Shown here: positions 34,549 to 44,987 of the stretch, one piece after another
Position numbering within the stretch: position 1 is the stretch's first letter
Layout: every line of letters starts with the position of its first letter
Assembly (NCBI GenBank): GCA_036387915.1
Contig: DASVSV010000419.1
Coordinates: 1 to 54,274, forward strand
Source of the DNA: QHVT01 sp036387915
GTDB taxonomy: Bacteria > Acidobacteriota > Thermoanaerobaculia > Gp7-AA8
Length of the DNA: 54,274 nucleotides
Reading direction: 5' to 3'
Made by a program: the position numbers and the translations under genes
The notes under the pieces: generated by a model
Seen by the model: the letters and a program-made list of their open reading frames with translations, nothing else
What the model was told of the DNA's origin: nothing
The model's database searches: none

Positions 34549-35804
34549 GGATTTTCCCGGTCGGTCAGTGCGAGGAGCTGCGTGGCGGAATCGCGGAGGT
34601 CGAATTCGGAGCGCACTTTTTCGCGTCCGCGCTCGCCCATCCCGCGGGCGCGCTCCGGATCTTCGATGAGCGTGCGGATGGCGCGTGCGAGCGCGGGCGG
34701 GTCCTGCGGCGGTACGAGGAAGCCGCTGACGCCGTCGTCGACGAGCTCGGGGATGCCGGCGGTGGTGGTGCTGACGACCGCGCGTCCGGTGGCCATTCCT
34801 TCCATCAGCGCCACGGGGATGCCCTCCATCATGCCGTCTTTGTCGACGATGCTCGGCAGCACGAACAGCGAAGCCTCGGCCATCATCTTCGCCACTTCCT
34901 CTTCCGGACGCGGGCCGATGAGGTGCACGCGGTCGCCGAGGTTGCGGTCGGCGATCATCTGCACCAGCTCGTCGTGCATCGGGCCATGGCCGACCAGGTT
35001 GCACTCGAAGGCCACGCCCTCGTCGCGCAGGATGCGGCACGCTTCGATGAGGTAAGGCAGACCTTTGTACGGACGATGTCCGGCCACGCAGAGGATACGT
35101 CCCGGGACCGCGGCGTACTTGCTCGCGTTCGTTGCGTAGACGTCCGGCTCGATGCCGACGTGCACGACGTGGATCTTGCCGCGCGCGTCGCCGGGATAGA
35201 GCCCTTCGAGGAAGCGCTTGTTGAACCGCGAGATGGAGCGCACGAAGCGCGACTCGCGGATCTTCCAGTCGAGCAGGCTGCGATCGCCCTGGATGTCGAA
35301 GGCGTGCACGGTAAAGCTGTACGTGACCGGCGCAAACTTCGAGACGATCAGCGCCATCGTCGACGGATGCGACGCGTAGTGGACGTGGATGTGGCGCACG
35401 CCTTCGCGCTCGAGCTCGCGCGCGAGGTAGATCGATTTCGGGTAGATGCCTAGCGTGCCGATGAGAGTCTGCGGCGCTTTCAGCGTGCCGAGGATCAGGC
35501 GCAGCAGGACGCCGAGGTAGCGGAGCGGATGCTTGGCGAAGGTGATGAGGTTCGCGATCAGGATGGCGCCGTTCAGCCAGGGCGTGTAGAGCGCACGCTG
35601 CGTCCACGGCTTCGCCGCGTCATGGACGACGGGCGGGTTTTCCTTGATGAGCGGGACGAGCCGCACCGGCTGTCCCTGCCGCTCCATCTCCGTGACTTCG
35701 CGGAGGATGAAGGTCTCGGTCACCGTCGGAAAGCGCGACAGCCCCACGGCGACGGTTCGTCGCTGCGGCCGCGATGCAGGGCGAGGGTACGGGGCGGCGG
35801 TCAT
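34545..35804 (-). CDS. Family 4 glycosyltransferase
   Basis: A 419-residue GT-B protein. It opens with GLSRFPTVTETFILREV, typical of colanic-acid/EPS-type GT4 enzymes. The C-terminal half has GRILCVAGHRPYKGLPYLIEA, VHLIGPRPEEEVAKMM, and the donor-binding block SIVDKDGMMEGIPVALMEGMATGRAVV, with an EGIPVALMEGM variant of the usual Ex7E motif. It probably adds a hexose to a lipid-linked or surface glycan. Upstream is a short gap with a small palindrome (GCTGGCTTTCAGCCGGC), then the amidotransferase gene in the same direction. Confidence 0.88.
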   Translation of the reverse strand: MTAAPYPRPASRPQRRTVAVGLSRFPTVTETFILREVTEMERQGQPVRLVPLIKENPPVVHDAAKPWTQRALYTPWLNGAILIANLITFAKHPLRYLGVLLRLILGTLKAPQTLIGTLGIYPKSIYLARELEREGVRHIHVHYASHPSTMALIVSKFAPVTYSFTVHAFDIQGDRSLLDWKIRESRFVRSISRFNKRFLEGLYPGDARGKIHVVHVGIEPDVYATNASKYAAVPGRILCVAGHRPYKGLPYLIEACRILRDEGVAFECNLVGHGPMHDELVQMIADRNLGDRVHLIGPRPEEEVAKMMAEASLFVLPSIVDKDGMMEGIPVALMEGMATGRAVVSTTTAGIPELVDDGVSGFLVPPQDPPALARAIRTLIEDPERARGMGERGREKVRSEFDLRDSATQLLALTDRENP

Positions 35805-35873
35805 TGCTGAGCTATGGGCTAGCTAGCAAGTGACGGGCCGGGAGTCGCGGTCCGCTGGCTTTCAGCCGGCGAG

Positions 35874-37799
35874 TCACCCAAGCCAGGCCTGAAGCATGAG
35901 CACGGCCCAGATCTGGTCCGCGCCGGCGGGCGGCCGGCTGGAAGCCAGCGCTCCGTTCGCCGGCGCTCCGTTTACAGTTCCGAACGACTCCCACGCCTCG
36001 CGTACCTGCGCGACGTCGAGCAGTCCCTGCTCGCGCAGGCGTTTCTCTTCGAGTAACCCTTCGGCCCAACCGCGCAGAGGGCCGGTCAGCCAGGTGTCGA
36101 TGGGGACTTTGAACCCCATCTTCGGGCGGTCGATGAGCTCGCGGGGGACGTAGCGGTCGAGCACGTCGCGGAGGATTTTCTTGCCGGTTCCGCCACGCAC
36201 TTTCATCTCCAGCGGCAGCGACCACGCCAGCTCGATCACGCGGTGGTCGAGGAGCGGCTCGCGGGCTTCGAGGCTGGCGGCCATGGAGGCGCGGTCGACT
36301 TTGGCGAGGATGTCGTCGGGGAGGTAGGTGAGCTGGTCGAGGAGCATCATCCGCTCGACCGGGTTCTGCACCGTCGACGTGACGGGCGCCGGAATGGCGG
36401 AGTCGTGCACGACGCCGGCGGGCCAGTGCGTGACGAGGTCGTCGTACAGCGAGTCGAGATTCGGCGACGACAGCACGCGCGCCAGCTTGCGCATCTGCGT
36501 GCCGGCCTGCGGCATGCGCCACTTCAGCACGCGGTCCCAGGTCGGCGAGGGGACGGCGTTGATGCCGCGGCCGAGGACGCGGCGGAGGGGGCTGGGGACG
36601 CGGCCGAAGGTGCGCAGGAGGCGCTGCCCTTCGAAGTAGCGGCGGTAGCCGCCGAACACCTCGTCGCCCCCTTCGCCGGAGAGACTGACGGTGACGTGGC
36701 GGCGGGCCATCATCGAGACGAGGTACGTCGGGATCTGCGAGGAGTCGGCGAACGGCTCGTCGTACATCTCCGGCAGGCGCGGGATGACGTCCATCGCGTC
36801 CTGCGGCGTGACGTAGAGCTCCGTGTGCGCGGTGCCGAGGTGCTTCGCGATCGAGGCCGCGAACTCGGCCTCGTTGTAGCCCCCTTCGCTGAAGCCGATG
36901 GTAAAGGTCTTGACCGGTTGCGTGGCCTGGGCCTGCATCAGCGCGGTCACCAGCGAGGAGTCGATGCCGCCGGAGAGGAAGACGCCCAGCGGCACGTCGG
37001 CCACCATGCGCATCGCCACTGCATCGCGCAGCAGCACATCCAGCTCGTCCGCCGCATCCTCGGCCGACCCGACGAAGCGATGCGCCGCCCCTTTCTCCGC
37101 CGCCTCGTGCGCGGACCAGTACGTGGTCGTGCGCACGTCGCGATTGGGAGTGATGGTGACGATCGTGCCCGGCGTCTGCTTGCAGATGCCGCGGTAGATG
37201 CTGAGAGGCGCGGGGACGTAGAGGTAGCGCAGGTACGCGGCCACGGCATTGCGATCGAGGGTCGCGTCAAAGTCGGGATGGCGGCGCAGCGCCTTGAGCT
37301 CGGAGCCGAAGAGGAGCGTGTTGCCGGCGAAGCCGTAGTACATCGGCTTGACGCCCATGCGGTCGCGGACGAGGTGCAGCGTCCGCTCGCGCTGGTCCCA
37401 CAAGGCGAAGGCGAACATGCCGATGAAGCGCTTCACCGCGCGCTCCAGGCCCCACGCTTCGATCGCGGCGAGCATGACTTCGGTGTCGGAGTGCCCGCGG
37501 AAATCCGGGGCCTCGCCCTGCGCGCGCAACTCGGTTCGGATGGTTTCGAAGTTGTAGACCTCGCCGTTGAAGACCATGACGTAGCGGCCGGACGCGGAGG
37601 TCATCGGCTGATGCCCGGCCGCGGTCAGGTCGACGATGGCCAGGCGGCGGAAGCCGAGGGCCAGGCCGTGCCCGGCGTCGACGTGCTCACCGCTGTCGTC
37701 GGGACCGCGGTGAAAGATGGCGTCGCTCATCCGCCGCACGGTGGCGCGCAGCTCGTCCACGGGACGGGGAGCGCCGAGGAAGCCGGTCAGTCCGCACAT
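35874..37799 (-). CDS. asnB: Asparagine synthase-like glutamine amidotransferase 1
   Basis: A 641-residue protein with an N-terminal class II glutaminase domain (catalytic Cys2 in MCGLTGFLG, then FNGEVYNF and RGHSDTEV) and a C-terminal ATP-pyrophosphatase domain with the PP-loop LSGGIDSSLVTALM. In surface-glycan clusters such enzymes often amidate sugars or glycan precursors rather than make free asparagine. Near the C-terminus, before IWAVLMLQAWL, there is an insert (NGAPANGALASSRPPAGADQ) whose DNA resembles intergenic palindromes. It shares the plan of the other two amidotransferases in this window. Confidence 0.9.
   Translation of the reverse strand: MCGLTGFLGAPRPVDELRATVRRMSDAIFHRGPDDSGEHVDAGHGLALGFRRLAIVDLTAAGHQPMTSASGRYVMVFNGEVYNFETIRTELRAQGEAPDFRGHSDTEVMLAAIEAWGLERAVKRFIGMFAFALWDQRERTLHLVRDRMGVKPMYYGFAGNTLLFGSELKALRRHPDFDATLDRNAVAAYLRYLYVPAPLSIYRGICKQTPGTIVTITPNRDVRTTTYWSAHEAAEKGAAHRFVGSAEDAADELDVLLRDAVAMRMVADVPLGVFLSGGIDSSLVTALMQAQATQPVKTFTIGFSEGGYNEAEFAASIAKHLGTAHTELYVTPQDAMDVIPRLPEMYDEPFADSSQIPTYLVSMMARRHVTVSLSGEGGDEVFGGYRRYFEGQRLLRTFGRVPSPLRRVLGRGINAVPSPTWDRVLKWRMPQAGTQMRKLARVLSSPNLDSLYDDLVTHWPAGVVHDSAIPAPVTSTVQNPVERMMLLDQLTYLPDDILAKVDRASMAASLEAREPLLDHRVIELAWSLPLEMKVRGGTGKKILRDVLDRYVPRELIDRPKMGFKVPIDTWLTGPLRGWAEGLLEEKRLREQGLLDVAQVREAWESFGTVNGAPANGALASSRPPAGADQIWAVLMLQAWLG
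35925..35975. repeat. Palindromic repeat-like DNA inside amidotransferase 1
   Basis: GCCGGCTGGAAGCCAGCGCT plus two GGCGCTCCG/GCGCTCCG units, resembling the GCTGGCTTTCAGCCGGC palindrome just outside the gene (about 35853-35870). It encodes an Ala/Pro/Ser insert without breaking the frame. Confidence 0.45.
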
Positions 37800-37860
37800 G
37801 CGAGGTCAGTCGTTGCGGCGATCGTGCCCGGGCGTTTGCGTTGGAGCCACGGAAGGGAGC

Positions 37861-38010
37861 CGACCGAGGGCCTCCGGCGGGCCGGTGCGACCGGCGGCGC
37901 TTAGTAGGGCCACTCTTCGCGGCAATACGTGTTTCGTAGACTAGGCGTGCGTTCAGGCTGGGCCAATCAGCGCCGCCGGTCGCACCGGCCCGCCGGAGGC
38001 CCTTCGTCGT
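37861..38010. repeat. R1 palindromic intergenic element, copy 4
   Basis: Same arms and core orientation as copies 2 and 3, between divergent glycan genes. Confidence 0.9.
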
Positions 38011-38051
38011 TCCCCTTCCGTCGATCCAGCGACCGCGCGTCCCACCCGTTG

Positions 38052-38057
38052 TATCCT
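38052..38057 (+). promoter_or_regulatory. TAnnnT hexamer before the WecA-like gene
   Basis: TATCCT 11 nt before the ATG, with no ribosome binding site. Confidence 0.45.
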
Positions 38058-38068
38058 CGCGCGAGCGC

Positions 38069-39157
38069 ATGACGCAGTCGCTCGTTCCGCTCCTCCTCCT
38101 CTTCCTTTCCAGTGCGGTGACGGCGTTCATCGTCACCGGGATCGTGAAGCGCAGCAGTGAGCACATCGGCTTCGTTGACGTTCCGAACGAGCGCAAGCAC
38201 CACACCGGCGCCACCTCCCGCCTCGGCGGCATCGCCATCATCTTCGGCTTCGGCTTCCCGCTGCTGATGCTGGCCGCGGAGGACAACGGGGCCGCGCTGA
38301 TGTCGAGCAACGTCAAGGCGCTGTTCGGCCTCCTCGCGGCCGGCTCGCTGATCGTCGGGCTGGGCGTCTACGACGACATCCTCGGCGCCAACGCACCGAA
38401 AAAATTCGCGGTGCAGATCGCGGCCGCCCTGATCCTGGTGCTCTTCGGCTTCCAGTTCAACCTCGTCTCCATCGCCGGCCAGGTATTCCACCTCGGCTTC
38501 TTCGGCGCCGTCGCCTCCATCATCTGGATCGTGGGCGTGATCAACGCCGTCAACTTCATCGACGGCATGGACTCGCTGGCCACCGTAGTCGCGCTGACCA
38601 CCGCCGTCGCCTTCTGCGTCATCGCCGTGATCCGCGGCGACATGTTCTCGCTGGTGGTCATGATCGCGCTGGCCGGCAGCCTGGCCGGTTTCTATCCGTG
38701 GAACCGCCCGCCGGCGAAGATCTTCATGGGCGACACGGGGAGCATGTTCATCGGCCTGCTGCTCGCCGCCGCGTCCATCGCGCAGCCGACCAAGTCGCCG
38801 ACCGCGCTGATCATCGGCGGCCCGATCGTGGCGCTGGCGCTGCCGGTCATCGACACGCTGATCGTGATGAAGCAACGCTTCGGCACGACCAACGGCGACG
38901 GCTTGTCGACGCGCGTCTCGCGCGTTTTCTCCGCCGATCGCCGCCACATCCACCACATCCTCATCGCCCGGTACGGCAGCGCGGGCAAGGCCGTGTTCGG
39001 GATCTGGATCGTGACGCTGCTCTTCGCCACCGCGGCCGTGCTCACCGTCGTGCAGCAGACCAAGTGGTTCGGTTACACGGCCGGCGGACTGGCCTTCCTC
39101 GTGCTCCTCCTGCTGCGCTACTGGCGCCGCGGCGTGCCCGTGGCCGGGAACGCGTAA
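38069..39157 (+). CDS. wecA: WecA/MraY-family polyprenyl-phosphate GlcNAc-1-phosphate transferase
   Basis: A 362-residue polytopic membrane protein with the family's cytoplasmic motifs: YDDI (D102, D103), NAVNFIDGMDSLA (160-171), FMGDTGSMF (219-227) and HIHH (293-296). These bind Mg and the UDP-sugar. The enzyme would start glycan assembly by transferring a HexNAc-1-phosphate to undecaprenyl phosphate, the step needed before the glycosyltransferases and the ABC exporters. It may be the only active initiating transferase here, since the other candidate at 31603 lacks its catalytic pair. The next gene's ATG follows immediately after the stop codon. Confidence 0.9.
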   Translation: MTQSLVPLLLLFLSSAVTAFIVTGIVKRSSEHIGFVDVPNERKHHTGATSRLGGIAIIFGFGFPLLMLAAEDNGAALMSSNVKALFGLLAAGSLIVGLGVYDDILGANAPKKFAVQIAAALILVLFGFQFNLVSIAGQVFHLGFFGAVASIIWIVGVINAVNFIDGMDSLATVVALTTAVAFCVIAVIRGDMFSLVVMIALAGSLAGFYPWNRPPAKIFMGDTGSMFIGLLLAAASIAQPTKSPTALIIGGPIVALALPVIDTLIVMKQRFGTTNGDGLSTRVSRVFSADRRHIHHILIARYGSAGKAVFGIWIVTLLFATAAVLTVVQQTKWFGYTAGGLAFLVLLLLRYWRRGVPVAGNA

Positions 39158-40896
<1,739 letters not shown>

Positions 40897-40900
<4 letters not shown>

Positions 40901-40931
40901 GGCGTGGCTTCAGCCCACCCCTCGGGCGGGG
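40897..40931. repeat. R4 repeat, left inverted copy flanking hicAB
   Basis: 35 bp beginning GTAGGGCGTGGCTTCAGCCC, complementary to 41880-41914 with a single mismatch. It includes the stop codon of amidotransferase 2. Confidence 0.92.
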
Positions 40932-41209
40932 CGGGCGGGCTACCGCGGTCTTCGAAAGACAACGAGATCAATGTTCGCGTACGTCGGGGCCTGACCAAGC
41001 GCGCCCATGCAACCGGGAATTGATCGTGTAGCCGACTCTCTCGACACCGTAAAAATCCCATCCGTGTTGCGCGTAGTGATCAATAAACGGACGGCCAAAG
41101 TTCGCCTCCTCGGTCTGCCCGCCGAGGACTACCCGACCCTGCCCACGTTCTCGACGTCGGGAAGGCTTCAGCATCCCGCTCGACGAGCTGAAGCCTTGGG
41201 CGGTGCGTT
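40932..41209. other. Gap between the R4 copy and hicB
   Basis: No recognisable gene. A minus-strand frame contains FIDHYAQHGWDFYGVERVGY, which looks protein-like but has no family I know and no start context, so it is not called. Confidence 0.4.
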
Positions 41210-41428
41210 TTACGCGTACATGAGACGCCCACGGGGCTCCGGGATTGCACGGCCGAGTTGCTGCGCGGTCTCGATCCACTCGTTGATGACTACGCGTACG
41301 TTCGCCAACGCCGCCTCATAGGTAGGACCATCAGCAGCACAACCGGGAAGCTCGGGCACCTCAGCAATGTAAGCGTCGTCCTCCGCGCTCCAATAGATGA
41401 TTACTTCGTAACGCGGGTCAGCTTGCAT
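41210..41428 (-). CDS. hicB: HicB-family antitoxin
   Basis: A 72-residue HicB-type domain: YEVIIYWSAEDDAYIAEVPELPGCAADGPTYEAALANV is the characteristic partial RNase H-like fold. It has no obvious C-terminal DNA-binding extension, so it is a short form. The ATG has an AGGTGAGG ribosome binding site and overlaps the end of hicA by 11 bases, giving the toxin-first order. It would neutralise HicA by masking its active site. Confidence 0.88.
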   Translation of the reverse strand: MQADPRYEVIIYWSAEDDAYIAEVPELPGCAADGPTYEAALANVRVVINEWIETAQQLGRAIPEPRGRLMYA

Positions 41429-41696
41429 CGTCCTCACCTGCTAAACGGTAACGCGTAAAGACCTGTCGCACCTGTTTCACCTGGTACGGCTTGGCTGTTC
41501 CGTCACCACGTGGCTGAAGATTCAAAATTTCCGCCACGTCTTCTCGAGAGAAGATGTGGTGACTGCCGGCCGTACGGCACTGAAAGCCGAGGTGCCGCAA
41601 GAGCGCCACGAGCTCAGCGAACGAGATGTTCTGGTCCGACGTGCCGGCAAGAATCTTCGCGAGCAGCTTCGCTCGAGACGTCACGTCGCTGACCAT
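41418..41696 (-). CDS. hicA: HicA-family mRNA interferase toxin
   Basis: A 92-residue protein of the HicA/YcfA dsRNA-binding-fold family. FAELVALLRHLGFQCRTAGSHHIFSR carries the catalytic histidine in the GSHHIF motif, and the rest (PYQVKQVRQVFTRY) fits the fold. It is slightly longer than the usual 60-80 residues because of an N-terminal helix (VTSRAKLLAKILAGTSDQ). A GAGGAG ribosome binding site lies upstream of ATG 41696. The pair interrupts the glycan cluster. Confidence 0.87.
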   Translation of the reverse strand: MVSDVTSRAKLLAKILAGTSDQNISFAELVALLRHLGFQCRTAGSHHIFSREDVAEILNLQPRGDGTAKPYQVKQVRQVFTRYRLAGEDDAS

Positions 41697-41879
41697 ACCA
41701 CGGCCAACTCCTCTCGATCGGGACCCGCGTGCGAGATATAGCGGGAGTGGATAGGTCTTCGTCAAGGTAGATGCCGGGGCGGCTGGGGCGGGGGACGCGG
41801 AGACGTGCTGACGAGTCGTCGTGTGGCCGCGGGCATACTCCACGACTTCCGTTTCGTGCCTGGCTTCACCCCGCCCCCA

Positions 41880-41914
41880 CCCCGCCCGAGGGGCGGGCTG
41901 AAGCCACGCCCTAC
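41880..41914. repeat. R4 repeat, right inverted copy flanking hicAB
   Basis: Starts CCCCGCCCGAGGGGCGGGCT and ends GCCACGCCCTAC; complementary to 40897-40931 at 34 of 35 positions. A further GTGCCTGGCTTCACC/AGCC..AGGCAC pairing surrounds it. Confidence 0.92.
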
Positions 41915-41930
41915 GTTAGGCACCCGCTCC

Positions 41931-41936
41931 TATAAT
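41931..41936 (+). promoter_or_regulatory. TATAAT -10 before amidotransferase 3
   Basis: A consensus TATAAT, 8 nt before the GTG start, with no ribosome binding site, so transcription would begin almost at the start codon. Confidence 0.6.
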
Positions 41937-41944
41937 CGCGACCC

Positions 41945-43723
41945 GTGTGCGGGATCGCCGGTCTCTGGGACTTTTCTGGTCGCCCCGCGCGCGATGAGGC
42001 CGCGGGCATGGCGGCGTGCCTGCTCCATCGCGGTCCTGATGACGCGGGCACGTGGAGCAACGATCGCGGCGTCGCGCTCGGGTTCCGGCGGCTCTCCATC
42101 GTCGACCTCTCCCCTGCCGGCGCGCAGCCGATGACGTCCGCGAGCGGGCGCTATGTCCTCGTCTTCAACGGTGAGATCTACAACTTTCAGCGCTTACGGA
42201 CTCGCGTCCAGAGGGAATGGCGCGGACACTCCGATACGGAAGTGTTGCTGGCCTGCATCGAGGAATGGGGGCTCGAGACAACGCTGCGCGAATGCATCGG
42301 CATGTTTGCGTTCGCGCTCTGGGACACGCGCGAGGAGACGCTGTCGCTCGTCCGCGACCGCGCCGGCGTCAAGCCGCTCTACTACTCGCTCGACGCGCAC
42401 TCGCTCCGCTTCGCCTCCGAGCTGAAAGCGCTCGGCGCGCGCGAGATCGACGACGAAGCGGCCGCGCTCTACGCGCGCTATCGCTACGTCCCCGCGCCGT
42501 GGTCGATCTACCGCGGCGTGAAGAAGCTGATGTCCGCGACGATCCTCACCGTCTCGCGCGATTCGTCGACGGTGACGAAGTACTGGGACGCGACTGCCGT
42601 CGCCGAACACGCCGCGGCGAATCGTTTCCGCGGCACTGACGACGAAGCCGTGCGCGCACTCGACGACCTCCTCGGCGACTCCGTGGCGCTGCGCATGATC
42701 GCCGACGTGCCGCTGGGCGTCTTCCTCTCCGGCGGCGTCGACTCCTCGCTCATCGCCGCGCTCATGCAGCGCAACGCCTCCGGCCCCATTCACACCTTCA
42801 CCATCGGCTTCGAAGACCCGCGCTTCGACGAAGCCCGTTACGGACGCGAAGTCGCGCAGCACCTCGGCTCGCAGCACGAGGAGCTGTACGTGACCGAGGC
42901 CGACGCGCTGGCGCTCGTGCCGCGGCTGGCGGGGATTTACGACGAGCCGTTCGCCGACTCGTCCGCGCTGCCGACGTATCTCGTCTCGCAGCTTGCGCGG
43001 CGCACCGCGACGGTCGCGCTCTCCGGCGACGGCGGCGACGAGCTGTTCGCCGGTTACCACCATCACTTCCTCGGACGCCGCCTGCAACGCCGCGTCTCCG
43101 CCGTGCCGCGCTTCGCGCGCGGCGCCGCCGGCCGCGCCCTGCGCGCCCTATCGCGCACGCGCTCCCTCGGCCAGGCACTTGTCGAGAACGATCCGCTGAC
43201 GACGTATCGCCGCACGATGCTGCTCTCCGGCCTCGGCTCGACGTCCGCGCCCGAGCTGCCGCTCGTGCTGCCGCGCCTCGACGTTCCGACCGAGCTGACG
43301 ATGTTCGTCGACTTCTCGACCTATCTGCCGGACGACATCCTGGTGAAAGTCGACCGCGCCTCGATGGCCGTCAGTCTCGAAGCGCGCACGCCGTTCCTGG
43401 ATCACCGCGTCATCGAGCTGGCCTGGTCGCTGCCTCTGTCGATGAAGATCCGCGACGACCGCGGCAAATGGATCGCGCGCGAGCTGCTGCGGCGCTACCT
43501 CCCCGACGCCCTGGTCGACCGCGAGAAACAGGGCTTCGGACTGCCGCTCGCGCAATGGCTGCGCGGTCCGCTGCGCCACTGGGCCGAGGCGTTGCTGGCG
43601 CGGGTCGAGGAACAGCCGTTCGATCGGACGCGCGTGCGCTCGCTGTGGGAACGCCATGTCCGCGGCGAGAACCATGAGCGCGCGTTGTGGACGGTGTTGA
43701 TGTACCAGGCTTCGGTTCTTTAG
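41945..43723 (+). CDS. asnB: Asparagine synthase-like glutamine amidotransferase 3
   Basis: A 592-residue protein starting at GTG, which keeps the essential Cys at position 2 (CGIAGLWDF). The glutaminase block FNGEIYNFQRL, RGHSDTEVLL and the canonical PP-loop LSGGVDSSLIAALM are intact. It resembles amidotransferase 1 more than 2 (both have HRGPDDxGxW, QPMTSASGRYV and TIGF). A likely substrate is a uronic or amino sugar in the exported glycan. Confidence 0.9.
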   Translation: MCGIAGLWDFSGRPARDEAAGMAACLLHRGPDDAGTWSNDRGVALGFRRLSIVDLSPAGAQPMTSASGRYVLVFNGEIYNFQRLRTRVQREWRGHSDTEVLLACIEEWGLETTLRECIGMFAFALWDTREETLSLVRDRAGVKPLYYSLDAHSLRFASELKALGAREIDDEAAALYARYRYVPAPWSIYRGVKKLMSATILTVSRDSSTVTKYWDATAVAEHAAANRFRGTDDEAVRALDDLLGDSVALRMIADVPLGVFLSGGVDSSLIAALMQRNASGPIHTFTIGFEDPRFDEARYGREVAQHLGSQHEELYVTEADALALVPRLAGIYDEPFADSSALPTYLVSQLARRTATVALSGDGGDELFAGYHHHFLGRRLQRRVSAVPRFARGAAGRALRALSRTRSLGQALVENDPLTTYRRTMLLSGLGSTSAPELPLVLPRLDVPTELTMFVDFSTYLPDDILVKVDRASMAVSLEARTPFLDHRVIELAWSLPLSMKIRDDRGKWIARELLRRYLPDALVDREKQGFGLPLAQWLRGPLRHWAEALLARVEEQPFDRTRVRSLWERHVRGENHERALWTVLMYQASVL

Positions 43724-43905
43724 TTTGTCCCGCGCGTAGACGCGGGATCTCCGGCGACACCGGCAGCGCATGAGCCGCAGGCGACCAGCGTGCACCGGAG
43801 ATCCCGCGTCTACGCGGGGATAAACTTCGAGGCGACACCGGCAGCGCATGAGCCACAGGCGACCAGCGTGCACCGGAGATCCCGCGTCTACGCGCGGGAT
43901 AAACT
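43724..43905. repeat. Tandem 73-74-bp direct repeat within a larger palindrome
   Basis: Two near-identical units (43754-43826 and 43832-43905), each starting GCGACACCGGCAGCGCATGA and ending GATAAACT. The outer CGCGTAGACGCGGGATCTCC pairs with GGAGATCCCGCGTCTACGCG at the end of each unit. The second unit stops 6 nt before the next gene. Confidence 0.93.
43900..43905 (+). promoter_or_regulatory. TAAACT hexamer supplied by the repeat unit
   Basis: TAAACT at the end of the second repeat unit, 6 nt before the CTG start of the following glycosyltransferase gene. Confidence 0.45.
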
Positions 43906-43911
43906 GCAGAT

Positions 43912-44961
43912 CTGAAGATCCTCCTCCTTTGCACCGACGCTTACGGCGGCCATGGCGGCATCGCCCTTTACAGCCGCGACCTCGCCGCCGCCCTGGCCGC
44001 GCGCGAGGACGTGGAGGAAGTGATCGTCATCCCGCGCGTGATCCGCACGCCGCCCGTCGGCATCCCGCCGAAAGTCACGTTTCATGAAGACGCCGTAAGG
44101 AGTCCGGCGCTCTACCTCCGCGCCCTCAATCGCGCGCGCAAGGCGCGGCCGGACCTCGTCATCTGCGGTCACGCGAACCTGCTCCCGGTGGCGTGCACGC
44201 TCGCACGCAACCCGCTGCTCGTGGTCTACGGGATCGAGGCGTGGAAACCGTTCCGGAACGTGCTCTCGCGGCGTCTCCTGCATCGCGCAGGCGCGGTCAT
44301 CAGCATCAGCGAGCTCACGCGCCGCCGGCTGCTGGCGTGGTCGAACTATGCCGGCCCCACGCACCTCCTCCCCAACGCCATCCACGCCGAGAGCTACGGC
44401 ATTCGCGAGAAGCGCGCCGACCTCGTCGCGCGCTACCACCTCGAAGGAAAGCGCGTGCTCCTCACCGTCGGCCGCCTGGCCGCGGAGGAGCGCTACAAGG
44501 GTTTCGACGAAGTGCTGGAGATCCTCGGCGGGTTGCCCGAGGACGTCGTCTACATGATTGCCGGCGGCGGCAACGACGCCATCCGCCTGCAGCGCAAAGC
44601 CATGCAGTGCGGCGTCGGACATCGGGTCGTCTTCACCGGCCTCTTCCCCGAAGAGGAAAAGTCCGATCTCTATGCGCTCGCGGACGTCTACATCATGCCC
44701 AGCCGAGGCGAAGGCTTCGGCTACGTCTTCCTCGAAGCGCTCGCCTCGGGAGTCCCGGTCATCGGCAGCAAGCACGACGGCGGACGCGAGGCGCTCCTCG
44801 ACGGCGCGCTCGGACTGCTCGTCGATCCCGCCAATCCGGCGGAGATCAGGACCGCCATCGAAGAGTTGCTCGAGCGCCCGCCCGCGCGGGCGATTCCGGA
44901 ACGGCTCGCGCACTTTTCCTTCGAGCGATTCAAAGCGCGGCTCGACGCGATCGTCCGCTGA
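43912..44961 (+). CDS. Family 4 glycosyltransferase with a likely CTG start
   Basis: A 349-residue GT-B enzyme. The N-terminus reads (M)KILLLCTDAYGGHGGIALYSRDL, the expected first strand and acceptor loop of GT4 enzymes. The C-terminal donor site has VGRLAAEERYKGFDEVLE, VVFTGLFPEEEKSDLY and MPSRGEGFGYVFLEALASGVPVIG with the Ex7E glutamates. The first ATG (44011) would remove the whole first strand and glycine loop; no ATG, GTG or TTG lies between the upstream in-frame stop and that loop, so CTG 43912 is the best start. It follows the tandem repeat and precedes the first exporter. Confidence 0.82.
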   Translation: MKILLLCTDAYGGHGGIALYSRDLAAALAAREDVEEVIVIPRVIRTPPVGIPPKVTFHEDAVRSPALYLRALNRARKARPDLVICGHANLLPVACTLARNPLLVVYGIEAWKPFRNVLSRRLLHRAGAVISISELTRRRLLAWSNYAGPTHLLPNAIHAESYGIREKRADLVARYHLEGKRVLLTVGRLAAEERYKGFDEVLEILGGLPEDVVYMIAGGGNDAIRLQRKAMQCGVGHRVVFTGLFPEEEKSDLYALADVYIMPSRGEGFGYVFLEALASGVPVIGSKHDGGREALLDGALGLLVDPANPAEIRTAIEELLERPPARAIPERLAHFSFERFKARLDAIVR

Positions 44962-44972
44962 CGCAGGTCTGC

Positions 44973-44978
44973 TACAGT
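44973..44978 (+). promoter_or_regulatory. TAnnnT hexamer before the first Wzm gene
   Basis: TACAGT in TGCTACAGT, 9 nt before the TTG start, with no ribosome binding site. Confidence 0.42.
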
Positions 44979-44987
44979 TCGGCCGAG

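Noticed and set aside
40968..41279. A minus-strand gene next to hicB
   Set aside because: No known family, no start context, overlaps hicB; only a short stretch looks protein-like.
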